Source: Epiperipatus broadwayi
Taxonomy: Eukaryota > Onychophora > Udeonychophora > Euonychophora > Peripatidae
Direction of reading: 5' to 3'
NCBI GenBank assembly: GCA_028023455.1
Contig: JAQFVV010006341.1
Span: forward strand, 2,668,001-2,732,000
Length of the DNA: 64,000 bases
Shown: in pieces, positions 47,401 to 60,593 of the stretch
How the letters are laid out: each line of letters opens with the position of its first letter
Position numbering within the stretch: the stretch's first letter is position 1
Program-made: the position numbers and the translations under genes
The notes under the pieces: model-generated
The model's input: only the letters and a program-made list of their open reading frames with translations
Database searches by the model: none
Told to the model about the DNA's origin: nothing

Positions 47401-50400
47401 GAAATTTGGGGGGGGGGGGGGAATACAATAAAAAAGGAACATGTTTCAACAATAACAAAAAACTTTAATAAAATTATTTATTACTATTAATTATCACTGA
47501 TATTAAAAATTATTTGTAAATGTAGATGTACACACTATAATACCTTATATTGTCATGGCTTAATTCTTTTGATTCATTTGAATTTAGAAGTTTTTTTCCA
47601 GGCCAGCTTTTCCATGTTTCCTCAAATGTTCATCTTAAAATTAGAATAATAATTTCCAGGGTGGGTTATCACAAATTGAAGTTATTAAGATTTCTTGTTG
47701 TAGCTTCAAGTTTTTAGTGATTTGTATAATATTAATTTCCAAATTTACCCAATTTTCTGGGTAGATTAACACCATTAAATTTACATTTTGCAATATAATA
47801 ATTTGCAGGTTAGGTTTTATATAGGCTGATATAATCATGCTTTTGGATGGAATGCAAAGCTTGTTCCAGATTTATATATCTTAATTTTTAGAGAATAGGC
47901 TACGTGGTTAGGTTTGGTGATGCACAGCTTTTAGATAAAGTCTAGCACATGATTTGCCATTTTAAAACTTTTAAACCAATAACGAGATTCATCTTACTTT
48001 AGACTACAATATTATTTTTCACTGGTTTTTTCACAGCTGAGCTGCTATGACTGTTTTCTTCAAGAGCTGGTCCAATAATGACTTCTTCACAAGATACTAA
48101 AGTCTACTGCTTTAACCTGCCCCCCTCCCCTAATTTTTTGAAGAATTTCCATCAATCCAATGATATCTCAGATATGACAGCATTAAACTCTGACCAATTG
48201 AGTCTATTTTTACAAAAACATTATTTCCCTCTTTTTTTAATTATCATCAACAACAATTAAAAACAATTGTACTTTATTGAAAAACATATTTTATAGTTAC
48301 CTTTTCTTCTTAATTGCCTTCTTTAATTAGACTTTGATTTGAAAAATACATTACATTTTGTTTTACAGAGAGATAAAGAAAAAAAAAAACAACTTTAATT
48401 AATTTAAAAAACAGCATTATTTAACAAAAATATTAAAACCTTATTTTTTTTTTTTAAAAACAAAAGACAAGGATTACTTAAAACTTTACTTATTTATTTC
48501 TTTTTTTTAAAGTTAAAAAAGCAATAGATAAAATTACTGAAGAGAGAAAAAAGATTATTTATTTTCTTATTTGTTATTTTATTATTTTTAATACTTTTTT
48601 CACTCTTTTACATCTATCCTTAAATTATAAATATTCTTAATAAATTATAAATATTCATACTATTTAAATCTTTTGGAACTTATCATATTATCATTTAAGT
48701 TTGTAATTGTTATTTTGAAGAAAAAAAAAGAGAAGAAATAATTCTCAATATACTATAGTGCAATAATTGTTTTCCCTCCACAAAATGTTAAAAGTAGATA
48801 TAAACATGTCCTTATATTGTGTGAGATTGGCGTAGTGAAAGTTAGCAAAACTGTCAATATAGACAAGGAATCTCGGGTGTTGATGATCTCTATAACACCA
48901 GATATATTATTTATTAAATCAGATGTAAAGAATTATATTTGGGCTAAGAAATAATGCATAGCTTAATAAGTTATATTAGTAAACATTAGTAATATATTTC
49001 TATAAAGTAGTTTGGATCAAAGTTGTGAATGCAGAAAATTTAAAACTTAACAATTAAATTGGAAATTTCATATCTATATTGTAACCACAATAGCCAGAAA
49101 TTTAAAGGCTATGTAACAATATTTAAAGAAGAAAGCGGGTGTATGTGCTCTTGTGCACATGTATATATGATATACATCTAAAAAACTATGTATTAGATGA
49201 ATAAAAACAATATTTGGAAATTGTTATTTAGACTTGTTCTCAAATTGTTTTGAAGAAAAAAAAATTAAGAAATCTGATGAACAAAATAAAGAAGGTAATT
49301 TGTGTAATGCTATGCATCGTGCATAATTAAGCAGCCTACAGTTAATTGCAGTCTAAGCAGGATCATCTGTTTTCTATCCTGAAAAATATAGAATAAAGAA
49401 GCTCAAGTGTGCTCTCTAAAGAAAAATTTGTCTTGCTGCCAATTATAATTGCACTTTTATAAAATAAGTTACACATATATCTTATTATATTGGGAAACCT
49501 TTTATTATGCAAAACTAAGTAACAACTAATTGCATGTCAGTTGAATGTCTACTATCCAATCATGTAAATAATGTTTGTAAAGTGTTATAATTCCAACCGT
49601 TATAATCTGCAAATTTGGAAGTGTAATATACTAACACCAAGAATATATTTGAATAAATTTCATCCTCAATTTGTGAAATTCTTCTGAAAGGTAAGATATT
49701 GGAAGAATAGTCTATTTTTTGACAGAAAGTAAAAAGGTCTTTAATTTATAAAGACCAAAAAAAAAATAATTATGATCAAATATTCTACTAGAGTATATTT
49801 TATTTTTGCTTATAATTGAACTTATAAACTTAAATGAAAATAATTCCAAAGAATGTATTATGTTTCATTTTATATTTATCTATACACGTGAAGTTAATAA
49901 AAAAGAAAGCTAGAAAATTTTGAACTGTTTTGGAAGGAAAAAAAATACAATTGATTTTTTTTTTTTTTATTTGTATGTGAAATAAAGAAGTGGAAAGAAA
50001 ATAAATATATATGAACTTTAGCCTCAGTCATCATTTTAATCAATTTATGCAAGGTGTAAATTTGCATTGAAATTTACATAGAATAACTATAATCAACTTC
50101 TTTATATTTTGTTGCATTAATAAATTATTTTTGTTATTTATTAATTATTTGGTTTATATATGTTATTAAACAATAACTTTAACATACATATACTAGTTAA
50201 GAAAAAAATATCCACTGCTCTGAGAACATTTAAACCACTGAATGGTATACTGGAATGTTACGGTAAAATAAAATTAGTATTTGATGAACGTTCCATAAAA
50301 GTTTATCTTTATGTATACATATTTTTTTGTCATTGCAGCAAATTTTGAATAATTCTATAGTTCCTTTCTAAATGATTTATTCGTTGATAAACTTGATAGA

Positions 50401-50559
50401 AGTAGAAATATTTTTATTTGAAAGAAATTCAATATTTGATAACTCTACCACATCTATAACTTAATGTTTATCAACTTTATTGTGAAGTGATCATTGAAAT
50501 ATTATTTATATAGTAATGTTCATGTCAATTTAAGTCTGTATTAAACAATAAACTAGAAA

Positions 50560-50640
50560 TTAGTTTGGTGTGTCTAGCATCTAGTAATTACTAGAGCTTG
50601 CACTAGATGGCACTATTTTATGTCAAAATTTTGCTACTGC
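50560..50640. repeat. Inverted-repeat family relic
   Basis: A short palindromic stretch (CTAGTAATTACTAG near its start) followed by CTTGCACTAGATGGCACTA and TTTTGCTACTG. This is the reverse complement of words found at 33820-33870 (CAGTAGCAACT, GCCACCTAGTGCAAG). Confidence 0.6.
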
Positions 50641-51641
50641 TTTAAATCTGTATTCTTAATTTATGTTTGTTATTGTTTTAGCTTTATGTTAAACTTATTA
50701 TCCAGATGAAATAGCACAATTTCTGAGTTATTGGTTTATTAAAAATATAACTTATTACTCTTGATAACCATTCCTTTTTTTTTTTGAAGTATCTGCATTT
50801 CACTAATGATTTATTTTGAATAACAAATTTTTTGATTTTATATATATATATATGAACACCATGATTCCCTCACCCCTATATCTGTGATATTTGGTTCCAA
50901 ATCATATCACAAATACTCAACTTTGTTGATAATAGTGAACTATATTAACTCACACACCTACATATAGGCATGTTCCTAATACTGTGTGTATACTCTCATT
51001 ACAAAATTATAATGTAGTAAAACAGTTGATATATTATTCATATTAACAGAAATGCCTAAGATTCGAAAATTGTTTTTTTTTTTTTTTGAGATAGCTTTAT
51101 TTTAAATTAGTTATTTAAGGTTTCATTTCTATGTCAGTGGACCATTTGATTGAAACGACCTGATTGAAACGACCTATCTTATTAATCATTGGCTGATATT
51201 ATATTCAATTTAAATCCTTATAAGTTTACTTCTATTTAATGCTTTGAAAGATAACATGATTTTATTTGTAAATAAATGAAAAAAGATGTGATTATTTATC
51301 TTATTGTTGATTGTCTGAAGGTTTGTAATGATGACAGTTTATTGTAGTTATTATGTTGGATAATTTCCTTCATCTATTTGAATTGTTAATTTATTCTAAA
51401 CAATTTTAGAAATTCAACTAGATGTTACTAATCCAATATATAATTATTTTTTCCTTGTTCATTTTATTTATTTCTATTTAGTTATAAAATTTATTCTCAG
51501 TTTATAAGTATAAAATTAATATAAAAATCAGTTTATGATAAATTATTTAAATTTAGTTTTTAATAATGAATAAAAAATTCTTTTTATACTTTAATTTGTT
51601 AAGATAAGGTATTTATATATATATATTGTATATGTTGCAGT

Positions 51642-51668
51642 TCTGAAGAAGACTGATAGTTGAAATGG
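51642..51668 (+). ncRNA. Hammerhead-like core motif
   Basis: CTGAAGA at 51643-51649, then GAC/GTT around TGATA, then GAAAT at 51662-51666. It resembles the motif at 13.9 kb on the other strand. Only the core and a short stem II are visible. The segment that follows (to about 51770) is likely an old PLE or SINE end. Confidence 0.35.
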
Positions 51669-51870
51669 TAGTTGTAAATTATACACTGTACATCATGTGG
51701 TGGCTATTAGTTTTTTGAAAGTGTGGAGTAATAAAGTTTTATATTTGCATTGAACACACAAGAGTATATGATTGTTTATTTATATTAGCATCTAAATTAT
51801 TATTAAATTAGTAATTAAAATTTTTTTTTGTTAGAATTTTTTTGCATGTGAGTTATTTTTTCAATACTAG

Positions 51871-52029
51871 GGAGAATTTGAAAAAATTGAAGAACTTCAA
51901 GTTTTATTGGAAGCATCTAATATAGCTGTTGTGCCACAGTTATTTGCTGCTAAATTAGAATGTTTATCTCGACAGAATCCTATAAATTATAGCAGAGTCA
52001 AGAAGGTATTTGGTGAAATTGAACAGAAG
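51871..52029 (+). CDS. POLRMT: POLRMT exon, PPR region
   Basis: Exactly 53 codons in phase 0, from a CAATACTAG acceptor to an AAG|GTAATT donor. It starts GEFEKIEELQVLLEASNI and ends VKKVFGEIEQK. Joined to the preceding exon, AWAKK|GEFEKIEELQVLLE runs parallel to GWARQGAFKELVYVLFMVKD of human POLRMT. Next, VPQLFAAKLECLSRQ parallels the human LLSYAAALQCMGRQ. The order, spacing and conserved C..RQ element make this the firmest of the exons. Later exons (rest of the PPR region, catalytic domain) were not recognised to the right, so they are either short and missed or beyond the window. Confidence 0.92.
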
Positions 52030-52254
52030 GTAATTTGATTTGTGTGTCATTATTGTAATGAATGCTTTGAAAATTTATGAACTGACCTTGTGAGTTCATC
52101 ACAACTAGTAAGCATAGTCAATCTCAAGATAGAATTATTTTTATAGTGATTATACTTTTTAGGTTATACTAGAATCCAGATTGAATTTTATCTTTTGTCC
52201 TTTCAGTTTTTATGTTTTTTTTTTTATAATTGACTTTTTTAAAAAAATATTTTT

Positions 52255-55200
52255 ATTAATAATATCTGCATTCATCCTCATCATCTTCAACCATTATCAG
52301 TCCAATGCAGGATGGTCTTCTAAGTTCAATTCATCTTTGATCTCTAGTCTCTCTTCTCCATATCACCCCAGCACACTTCCTACCAACTCACATGTGGTCT
52401 TTTTCTAGGTATTTAAAAATCTCCTGGAATCTAGTTTAAGATTTCAACTGTCCGCTTATTATCATCACTTCTAGCAGTATGTCCAGCCTAATTCCACTTT
52501 AGTCTTTTAATTCTTTCAATGATATCATTTCTCACCCAAGTATTTTTGTTTTGATCTCTTCTTGTTACTCCTAACATACATCTCTCCATACTTCTTTGAA
52601 TGGTCTGAAATCTCTGTATTGCTCTTCTGTTTAGTGTCCAAGTCTCAGATCCATAAATAAGAACTTATAAAACACATTTATAAAAAAAATCCTTTTTAAA
52701 CACATAGACTTATTTTTTTTTAGTATTAAGTTATTTCTACCAAAAACATTCCAATCATTTTTAATGCTATGATTAATTCTTTTATTATGTTTCCATCTGT
52801 AATAATAATATAACCAAAATATTAGTAGTTGTTAATTTCTTCGAACTCATCACTCTCAATCTTTATTTTGTTCTTTTGAGGAAATTCATTGAACATTACT
52901 TTAGTTTTTTTAGCATTTGCTGAAATTCTAAAGCATTATTTACAAAAACAACTACATCTGCAAAATCTAAATGATTTAAATAAATAATCTCTATTTACGT
53001 TTACTCCTTCAGCTTCTCATTTTAATCCACAAAATACTTTTTGCCAAACTGCTATAAAAAGATTTGGAGGTATGGAGTCACTCTATTGTACACCCTTTTT
53101 AATGTTGATTTTTTAGTATCATTATATAATTTAATTGTTGCTATTGCATTTTTGTAAATATTCTTCAGAATATAATAATATCCTGATTCTATACTTTGAT
53201 GATCCAATGCTAATAATCACTGAAGAGATGCTTATAGAATCAAGTGCCTTTTCATAATCTACAAATCCAAAGCATAATGGCAATTCATATTTATTGGTCC
53301 TTTCTATAACTTCTCTCAATACTTGGATATGATCCACTATACTAAAACTACTTCCAGCTTGTTCTTTTGATTGGTTAAAATCCAAAGTTCACTGTAGACA
53401 AGTTATAATTATTTTGGTAAAAATTTTGTATAGAACTGATAAAAGACAGATAGATCTATAATTTCTAATATCTTTATCACTTTTTTAAAATATTAATTTT
53501 AATACTGCATTCTTCCAATCATCTGGTACATCTTTATTGTTTAGACATTTGGTATATATCTTTGCCAAAAATTTTTCTCTTTCTTTACTTGTTTTTTTTG
53601 GATGTCTATTATAATTCCATCATTACCTGGCACTTTTTTCTTCTTTATAAATTTAAATGCATGTTTCACTTCTTAATTTAAACTCTTGGGCAATTCAAAA
53701 AATATAGTTGTAGGAGATACTGGTCCTTTTTTTTTTTTATTGTTAGCAATTCTTGATAGAACTCGTCTACACATTTCATGATGTCATCTTTTTTTTCAGT
53801 AATAGTTCTATTTTTTTTTTTTTTTATTACAGAAATAAGTTTTCTACCAATACCAAGATGTTTTCCTCTCTTGAGACTTTTATTCTTTTCAAAAGCTTTC
53901 CTTGCTAATTTACCATTATAGTTTCTTATATCATTATCAACTTTTTCACAATGTCTTACAAAATTTGAGATATTCAATCCTTAATGCATCATTCTTATAT
54001 ATTTTCATATTCCTTTTTTTTGTAAGTTGTCCTGTCTCAGTAGAAATTTTATTGAACAATTGCTGCTTTTTGTACCAGTTATTTTTGTTGCAGTTTTAAA
54101 AATTATATCCGTTATCTTTCTATTGCTTTTGTTCAAATCTGAATCATCTTCAAAATCTGTTATTATTTGAAAACAATTGGCAAGTTTTAATTTAAATTCA
54201 TTGGAATGTTTCTGAAGATTAGAAATATTAACTATGAACATTGTTTTTTTAATAGTTTTTGTCTTTCTGGTTTTGCATTAAGATGTATCTTACATCTCAA
54301 ATAATCGATAATCACTTCTTGTGTCAAATTTATTAAGAACATTACAATCTTGAAATACATATTTTCTGTTAGTCAAAATATAATCCAATTCTTCTGTACC
54401 TTCATTTTTATGCTTCCAGTCCATTTGTGTTTAACATTTTTTTCAAAGACGAATTTATAATATAGTTTTTATTTTTCTGCAAACTCCACATGCTTATTCC
54501 TCTCATTTCTGTCACCATGGCCAACTTTATGTATAGCACTTTCATCTTTCAACTGCTTACCAATTTTAGCTTTAAAGTCTCCCATGACAGTTTTAAAATG
54601 TTTTGTCTGATCAAATGCTTTTCATATAAAAATCCTCATTTCATCATCACCATGAGAACTTGTTGGAGCATAAGCCTGAATTATCTGCATTTGATATCTA
54701 CTATGAAGTTGAATAACTAATCTTGCCACTATGTCTGATACATCAATCTCAACAATGTTGTTTTTCTACTTTTTATTTATAATGAAGTCTACTGCATTTA
54801 TATTTCCAATATTTGTGTCTTTGTAGTACAATACATGTCCACTTTTTAAATCAATTGTCTCTTCACCTTCTAATTTCACAAAATTCAATAATGTCCTATT
54901 TAATATAAGACAGTTCTTCTTTCAATTCTTGAAATCATCCTTCACTTGAAAGTGATCTGCAGTTGTAATTATCTAAATAAACAGTTGTCATCAAATGGCA
55001 ACCTACGTCTGCAATCAGGAGATTCTTAGGACCCTCCACTTTTAGCCACCACTGCTGTTTTGGCTGGTGACTTTAGACTCTCCTGGGAGTAAGGGCTATG
55101 ATTTATTTTTGTCTGTCATGATTGTAAATATCTGCTAGAAACAAAAAATATTCACTCACACACAAACATTCTGTCTTCACAAAAACTTAAATGATATATC

Positions 55201-55330
55201 GGTTAAGAGCTATCAGACAACTGAGAAAAAAGACCATGGCGTTTCTTGATCTTAAACTCAGAGGTAATAAGCCAATAAATTCACCACATTGACTAATGCA
55301 TGTTGGTTAGCAGCCATTCATGTTTGTATA
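52255..55330 (-). pseudogene. RTE-like LINE, nearly full-length but broken (RTE-3)
   Basis: A minus-strand LINE. The 5' region is 55330-54900. The endonuclease, at about 54780-54540, reads IIQAYAPTSSHGDDE and GDFKAKIGKQ. The linker frames are 54241-54005 and 53977-53678. The reverse transcriptase at 53385-53131 has DHIQVLREVIERTNKYELPL and FVDYEKALDSI (motif A). Near 52950 motif C reads LDFADVVVFVNN; the second catalytic aspartate is replaced by valine. The C-terminal end lies near 52270. Numerous frameshifts and stops make it inactive. It lies in the intron after the last POLRMT exon seen, in the opposite direction. RTE-1 and RTE-2 are older pieces of the same family. Confidence 0.82.
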
Positions 55331-58300
55331 TTATATTGTAGTGGTCAGCAGGCACACTAATACACAGCGCCACTAGGTCAATAACCTAGAAAGTGAGTTT
55401 ATTTCTGATGATACCAAGTAGAAATGGTTACACAGCTGTACCATCACTCAGACATTTAAAATTGTCTGTAGATTATGGAGAGCAGAGATTTTTTGCAAAT
55501 ATCAATTGATAGATAAGACAACAGTATACAAAATGCTGAAACAACTCTAACAATAAACAAAAGAATGTTTACTAACAACATGATATATGATAGAGTTCAA
55601 ATACAATAGGTCAAATATCTCAAATATAATAAATCATATATATCAGAAATTTGAATACAATAGTTAAACAAAATGCTTTTGTATGATAATGAATTTTTTG
55701 TCATGTTAACATGGAATGCAGTTGATATCTGGTAGCTTTAAAGACTACAAAAACTTATTAATACTATTAGATCATCTTTGAAGTTTCGTTATTATTGTCT
55801 GATTTACCAAGATGTGTGCAAATGTAAATTTCATTTTTGCATTAAACAACGCAGACTTAATTCACTATACATGTTCACACATGCAGGCTTTTACAAAACT
55901 AAATCTATATACTGTGCATTGGGCCCAAAACCACTAAAATAGAATGACAATAAATAGGCCACTTAACCACCTGCATTATAGAGCACAAAAATATAATTCA
56001 TGGGAAGAAATGTCTATCTGATGCAAAACACAGTCAACTATAAGTGAGAACCATATATATCATGGGGAGGTGAGCAAATATAATAAATTCATGTGTGCCC
56101 AGGATAGCTATATACAATGTATACATCTTTTAATTTCAGATGCGTGTGAAGCAAAAAACTGCTAACAAATTTGATTAGCAGATCAAACAATTTATAGTTC
56201 CATGCATATCAAATTAAGCACGTATATTAAAGATTTTGAAAATCTGCAGAGAGATGAAATTTTACTATTTAAATATTAATTATAAAGAAAAATAAAATTT
56301 ATCTCTGTTTTAAAACTTTTTTGTTTTCGGTTTAAAATTTTCTTTAAAAGTAACATTGATCTAAAACTACACCCTAATTAATAAGGAATCATGGAAGTGA
56401 TTTTTTTTATAATAAAAAAGGCTTTATGAGAAAAAGGAAAAATTAAAATTTAAGAAGCAAATTAGTTTTTTTTATTTAAACTAAAGATACCATGCTGTAT
56501 CAGATACACTAAATTAGACAAAATCTTACCATATATCATCATTAAAAATAGTTTTATATATCAAATAAATGCATGAAATTACACAACTTAAATTATAACT
56601 ATTATTGGCTTGTTGGTAGCATAAGTAAATGCTTTATAAAGTAGTTCATAAATAAAAGATTTCTTCAAGTCCAAGGGAAAAGATGGTGAAGGAGGTATTT
56701 TCCAGAAAAGTTGAATTTTACATATATGTACATACATGTGCAAATGGAGCTCTAGCAATCTCTGTTTAAAGTCTCTTCCTTTACTGGTTTTTAACTTTGT
56801 AGAGTTGTCATAAAATTTTTCCTTTGAGGTTGAGAAGTGCATCTGATGAACACCATATGTGAAGTTAGTGGTTGGCCTATTGTTGGTTCAAACTCATATC
56901 TAATGACTATGACTACATACGAAGAAGTGAAATTTGTTTCCCAGTGCTTAGTTGATCATGGTTATTAACTTGACTACTGATAAAAGTCCAGGATATATCA
57001 TGCTAAGCAAGCAAAAGCAGTGAGCTCAAAAAGCAGGTTTTATGTCAAATAGAAGCAGATTAACCAGAATATTCTGAGCTGATCTTTTTATGCCATTCAC
57101 TTTTCTTAATTATCAAGCCCACCCATTTACCAAATTTTTTTAACAAACCCACTCATTTACTAATTTTTTTAAAATTAACAAAGCCACATTTTTACAAAAT
57201 TTTTTAATTAACAAAGCCAGTAATTACCTATTTACACAATTTTCTACTTAAATAAACCAATAATTATTTTCATTCATTCAGTGTACACATTTTTTAATCA
57301 AATAAATCTGCATGTTTATAGATGACACTTAAAATATTATTAATTGAAATCCAAGATTTTTAAAACTAGGAACAAGGCTTAAAAACAAAAATTTGATTTT
57401 TCAAGAACACAAGGAATTGAGAAAAGTTTTAGATTATTATTATTATTCCTATAATGTAAATTCTAAACAGATTTAAAATACATTCAGTTAAAAAGACAAA
57501 GTTTCTTTATCTCATTAAAACTAAGATAAAATTGATACATTTATTATATACACAGACCTTTATCGATGTCTGTGTTTATAACACCAACCATATAAAAAAT
57601 ACTTCATGAGCTGAAATTTTCTTCACAATTGCCAACTGCTTCATTTACAAAATAAAGATTGAGATAGAAAAGTTACTATTTCATGAATAATCATACAGTA
57701 ATAACAGCTCCAGTGACGAACGTATAGTGTTGACATTAGGTATTTACCCTGCTTGGTTTTTTTAAGGCCTTCAATAGGAAATAAAGGGTCTTCATTCAGT
57801 TAACAGCAAGTTTTTTTCTGCAACCAATATCTACATTAGGTAATAATAATATAGGATATTAATGATAATGATTGATTATAACATATAAGAGCAAACTGCA
57901 TAGGAAAAACAACAATTAGAAGATGTGCTGATAGAATAGAATTAGCATTGCAATGAAATATGAATTGAATGAATGCTACAATTTAGACAGATCTAAAATT
58001 TCTTTCTAACAGTGGATGTCATTCCTTCCTAAGTATTATATGGTCCTGTTAGTAGGATATATTCTTTGGACTCAACATTGCTAATTGAAAGATTTTATTG
58101 AATGATCATATCTAACTAATGAAGTTAATGTTGTTGTTTTCTGCAAGAGCTTGTGTTAATATCAATTTCTACATCAACCTCATTCCCTTACAATGAGTAT
58201 TTTGTCCTTGATTTCTATGAAATTGCTACCTTGGTTAATTACAATATCTTTAATTATTTTTTATTTCGCTACTATATTTCATTTTATATAAAATACAATC

Positions 58301-58911
58301 TACTAGATGCCCTCCATTTGACCTTGCAACATAGCTTTGATGATTTGACTATTTTACATTTTCCTAGATAATCACTTTGATAAATATTCTGAATGGGAGC
58401 AAACTCAGAGAAGCATCTCCAGCATTCTTTTTCAGAGGAACAATTTTCTGACTAGTCATCTGTGCATTAATAAGAATTTTATAATTTTCCTTTCTTGTTT
58501 TAACCCCCAGTTAAAAATAGTTTGATACCAATTGGTTGTCCACTAATTAGGCTACTAGCTGAGTTATTGTGAATATATTAAAATGAATATATTGAAATGA
58601 ATAATGTCTTATTTATTTCAGTGTTAGCTTTGTAGTCTTTCACATGGTTGAGAGATGATTTAGTTGTGTGCATGCTAATAAAAATAGCATCCAAAAGTTT
58701 AAAAATTAAAAAAAAAAAAAGTTTTATTACATAATGTACTCTTAATAAAATAGAACAAATTTTTAAAAGTAAAATATTAAAAGCATGTTAAAATAAATTA
58801 TTAATTGTCATATTAACTAATATAGAAATTGTAATATTTGTTAAAAAATGTTATACTTTCTCTTATCAAAGAAAGAATTGCAAAACAACTCAATTAAAAA
58901 TTAGATTAAAA
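55331..58911. other. AT-rich sequence with one dispersed repeat
   Basis: No exon was recognised. The segment 57700-57835 is a copy of the repeat at 29.4 and 44.4 kb. A run of similar lines at 57110-57300 (short AACAAACCCA/CATTTAC and TTTTTAATTAACAAAGCCA words) suggests a decayed short tandem repeat. Frames such as 56842-56588 and 58153-58371 show no family resemblance. Confidence 0.5.
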
Positions 58912-60066
58912 AAAGATTAAGCCTGTGTAGATAAGAGATTTGAAAAGAAGAAAAAATTAGACAATTGAAGTGTTTTGCAAATTAATCAATTAAAGTGTTT
59001 TCGAAGGATTTGTAATTAAAATGGAGATCTGTTAAAAACAAGAACTAGGTTAAACATGTTGGAAAACTGGATTGACAGGAAGAAGTAAAACTTATGTAAA
59101 GGCAATTTTTCTTATAGCAGGCATTTTGGATTCTGGATTCTCACTTTATTCAAACAGCATCAGATCTTTATTATGCTGAATAGGAAAAGACTGCCAACTT
59201 CTATGTAATCTGGATACTTGGAATCTGACATTATGCCACTTAAAAATGAATTAATTAATTCTTTCTATCTTGAAGTTATCAAATTACAGCTATGAAACTT
59301 ACATTTTGTAAGTTTTTTTTTCAAAAAATGACTGTTTAGACTTTATCCTAATGTATTTTAAGTTTATTTTAATATATTTATTTCTAACAAACTTTATGAA
59401 GTAAGCGTTTTGTTAAAAAAAAGCAGCATTTGTGGTTAAATATTCTAACTGAATTTTAAAATTTAAAATCAAAATTCACTTTATTTTCATTAATAAACAT
59501 GTTAACTAAAGTTTTCTTTATATAAAAAAAGATTCCCCCCCCCCCCCCTCTGTTTTGCAATTGTAAGTTAAACAAAAAGAATTAAATTAATGGAGTATAA
59601 CATTAAATGGAACTATCCATGCTGAAAGAAAATGAAACTGTCCAAGTGGTAAATAATGATTGGTAATTATAAGTAGTTTTAAGTTAAGGATTTAATTGTA
59701 TTATTTGGGCTCTTTGTCGGGTAGATTATCCTTCTTTGATTGCTGAGGATTAGATTTTGCAGAGGTGTGTGGTTGTATATGCAGTTGTTTGTTCAATGTC
59801 AAATAGTTATAATATTTTTGTATTTATATGGGAGGTGTCAATCAAGATTTTGTTTTGTAGATTTAGAGATCATTCTCAAAATGAGCCATCTCTATAGAAG
59901 TTGGAGTTTTATTAAGTTGGATTCAGTTCAAAGTGAGCATCCCTTTGAGTTATCATCAAAGAAATAGCAGTTATAATTATTCCTTATTAGAAAAATATGT
60001 CTATGATATGAAACTTTTGAGTTCAATAAATAAGATCAGCCATATGCAGAATTGTATTTTAAGTGT
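58912..60066. repeat. Tandem duplication, left copy (without SINE)
   Basis: It matches 60594-61955 over its whole length, with moderate divergence. The GGAGATCTGTTAAAAACAAG site at about 59025 is uninterrupted here, which shows the sequence before the SINE entered the right copy. A 14-base C run lies near 59536. Confidence 0.88.
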
Positions 60067-60481
60067 ATTAAGGGTTAGGGGTTGGCTGTAAGGCAAATGT
60101 ACTCGATTATAAACTATTAATATTATAAATATTAAGATTAATGTTTAAAATTAATTAAGGGAACATGAGACATTTTATAAATAATTATTGTTTTCTCCAT
60201 GCATGTGAAGTAAAACAATAATGTAAGAGATTGTTGAAATGGTTTTATTAAAAAAAAAAGAAACATATTTTGACTGACAAATACATTTTGTAATTAAACT
60301 ATTGTTGTTATATATTAATTTTTATATATAATATCTGATCTGCATATTTATTCCATGTATAAAATTATATTTCTGTATAATTTTGTTCATTTCATTGTGA
60401 GTACTTTTATTTGTAAATTTTTGTTTGCCTTGTCTGAGTTTGATGAAGGGCATGATTGACCAATTTTTTTTTTGTTTTGGT

Positions 60482-60580
60482 GGGGGGGGGGTTTTTATTG
60501 TGGGGGGGTGAATGGGGTTGGATTGTAACGTGGCCCCGGTCTTGGAGCTGTTTGGGCCCCGGCCCCGGGTTGGGGGCAAA
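60482..60580 (+). other. G-rich island
   Basis: Runs of G (10 at 60482, 7 at 60502, 4 at 60514) and then a GC-rich patch, GGCCCCGGCCCCGGG, in DNA that is otherwise strongly AT-rich. G runs of this kind can form four-stranded structures. It lies between the two tandem copies. The opposite strand gives an 85-codon proline-rich frame (60579-60322) that I regard as a by-product of the composition. Confidence 0.75.
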
Positions 60581-60593
60581 AAATTATATTAAT

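Larger units (their letters stand above)
38451..51870 (+). other. 13.4-kb intron loaded with repeats
   Basis: A phase-0 intron. It holds a palindromic element (39288-39791), a coiled-coil frame remnant (42600-43110, minus), an RTE-like LINE fragment (43530-44400, minus), a diverged inverted-repeat relic (50560-50640) and a hammerhead-like motif (51642-51668). The stretches 39.8-42.5, 44.6-50.5 and 50.7-51.6 kb show only AT-rich sequence and homopolymers, including a 14-base G run near 47410. Confidence 0.75.

Noticed and set aside
47409-47422. Long G run (and C runs near 3867, 7642 and 59536) as regulatory elements
   Set aside because: Isolated homopolymers with no flanking structure; they could be slippage products or sequencing artefacts.
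60322-60579. Proline-rich 85-residue minus-strand protein
   Set aside because: Its N-terminal half is the translation of the G-rich island and the rest is Lys/Asn-rich AT sequence. No homologous frame survives nearby.
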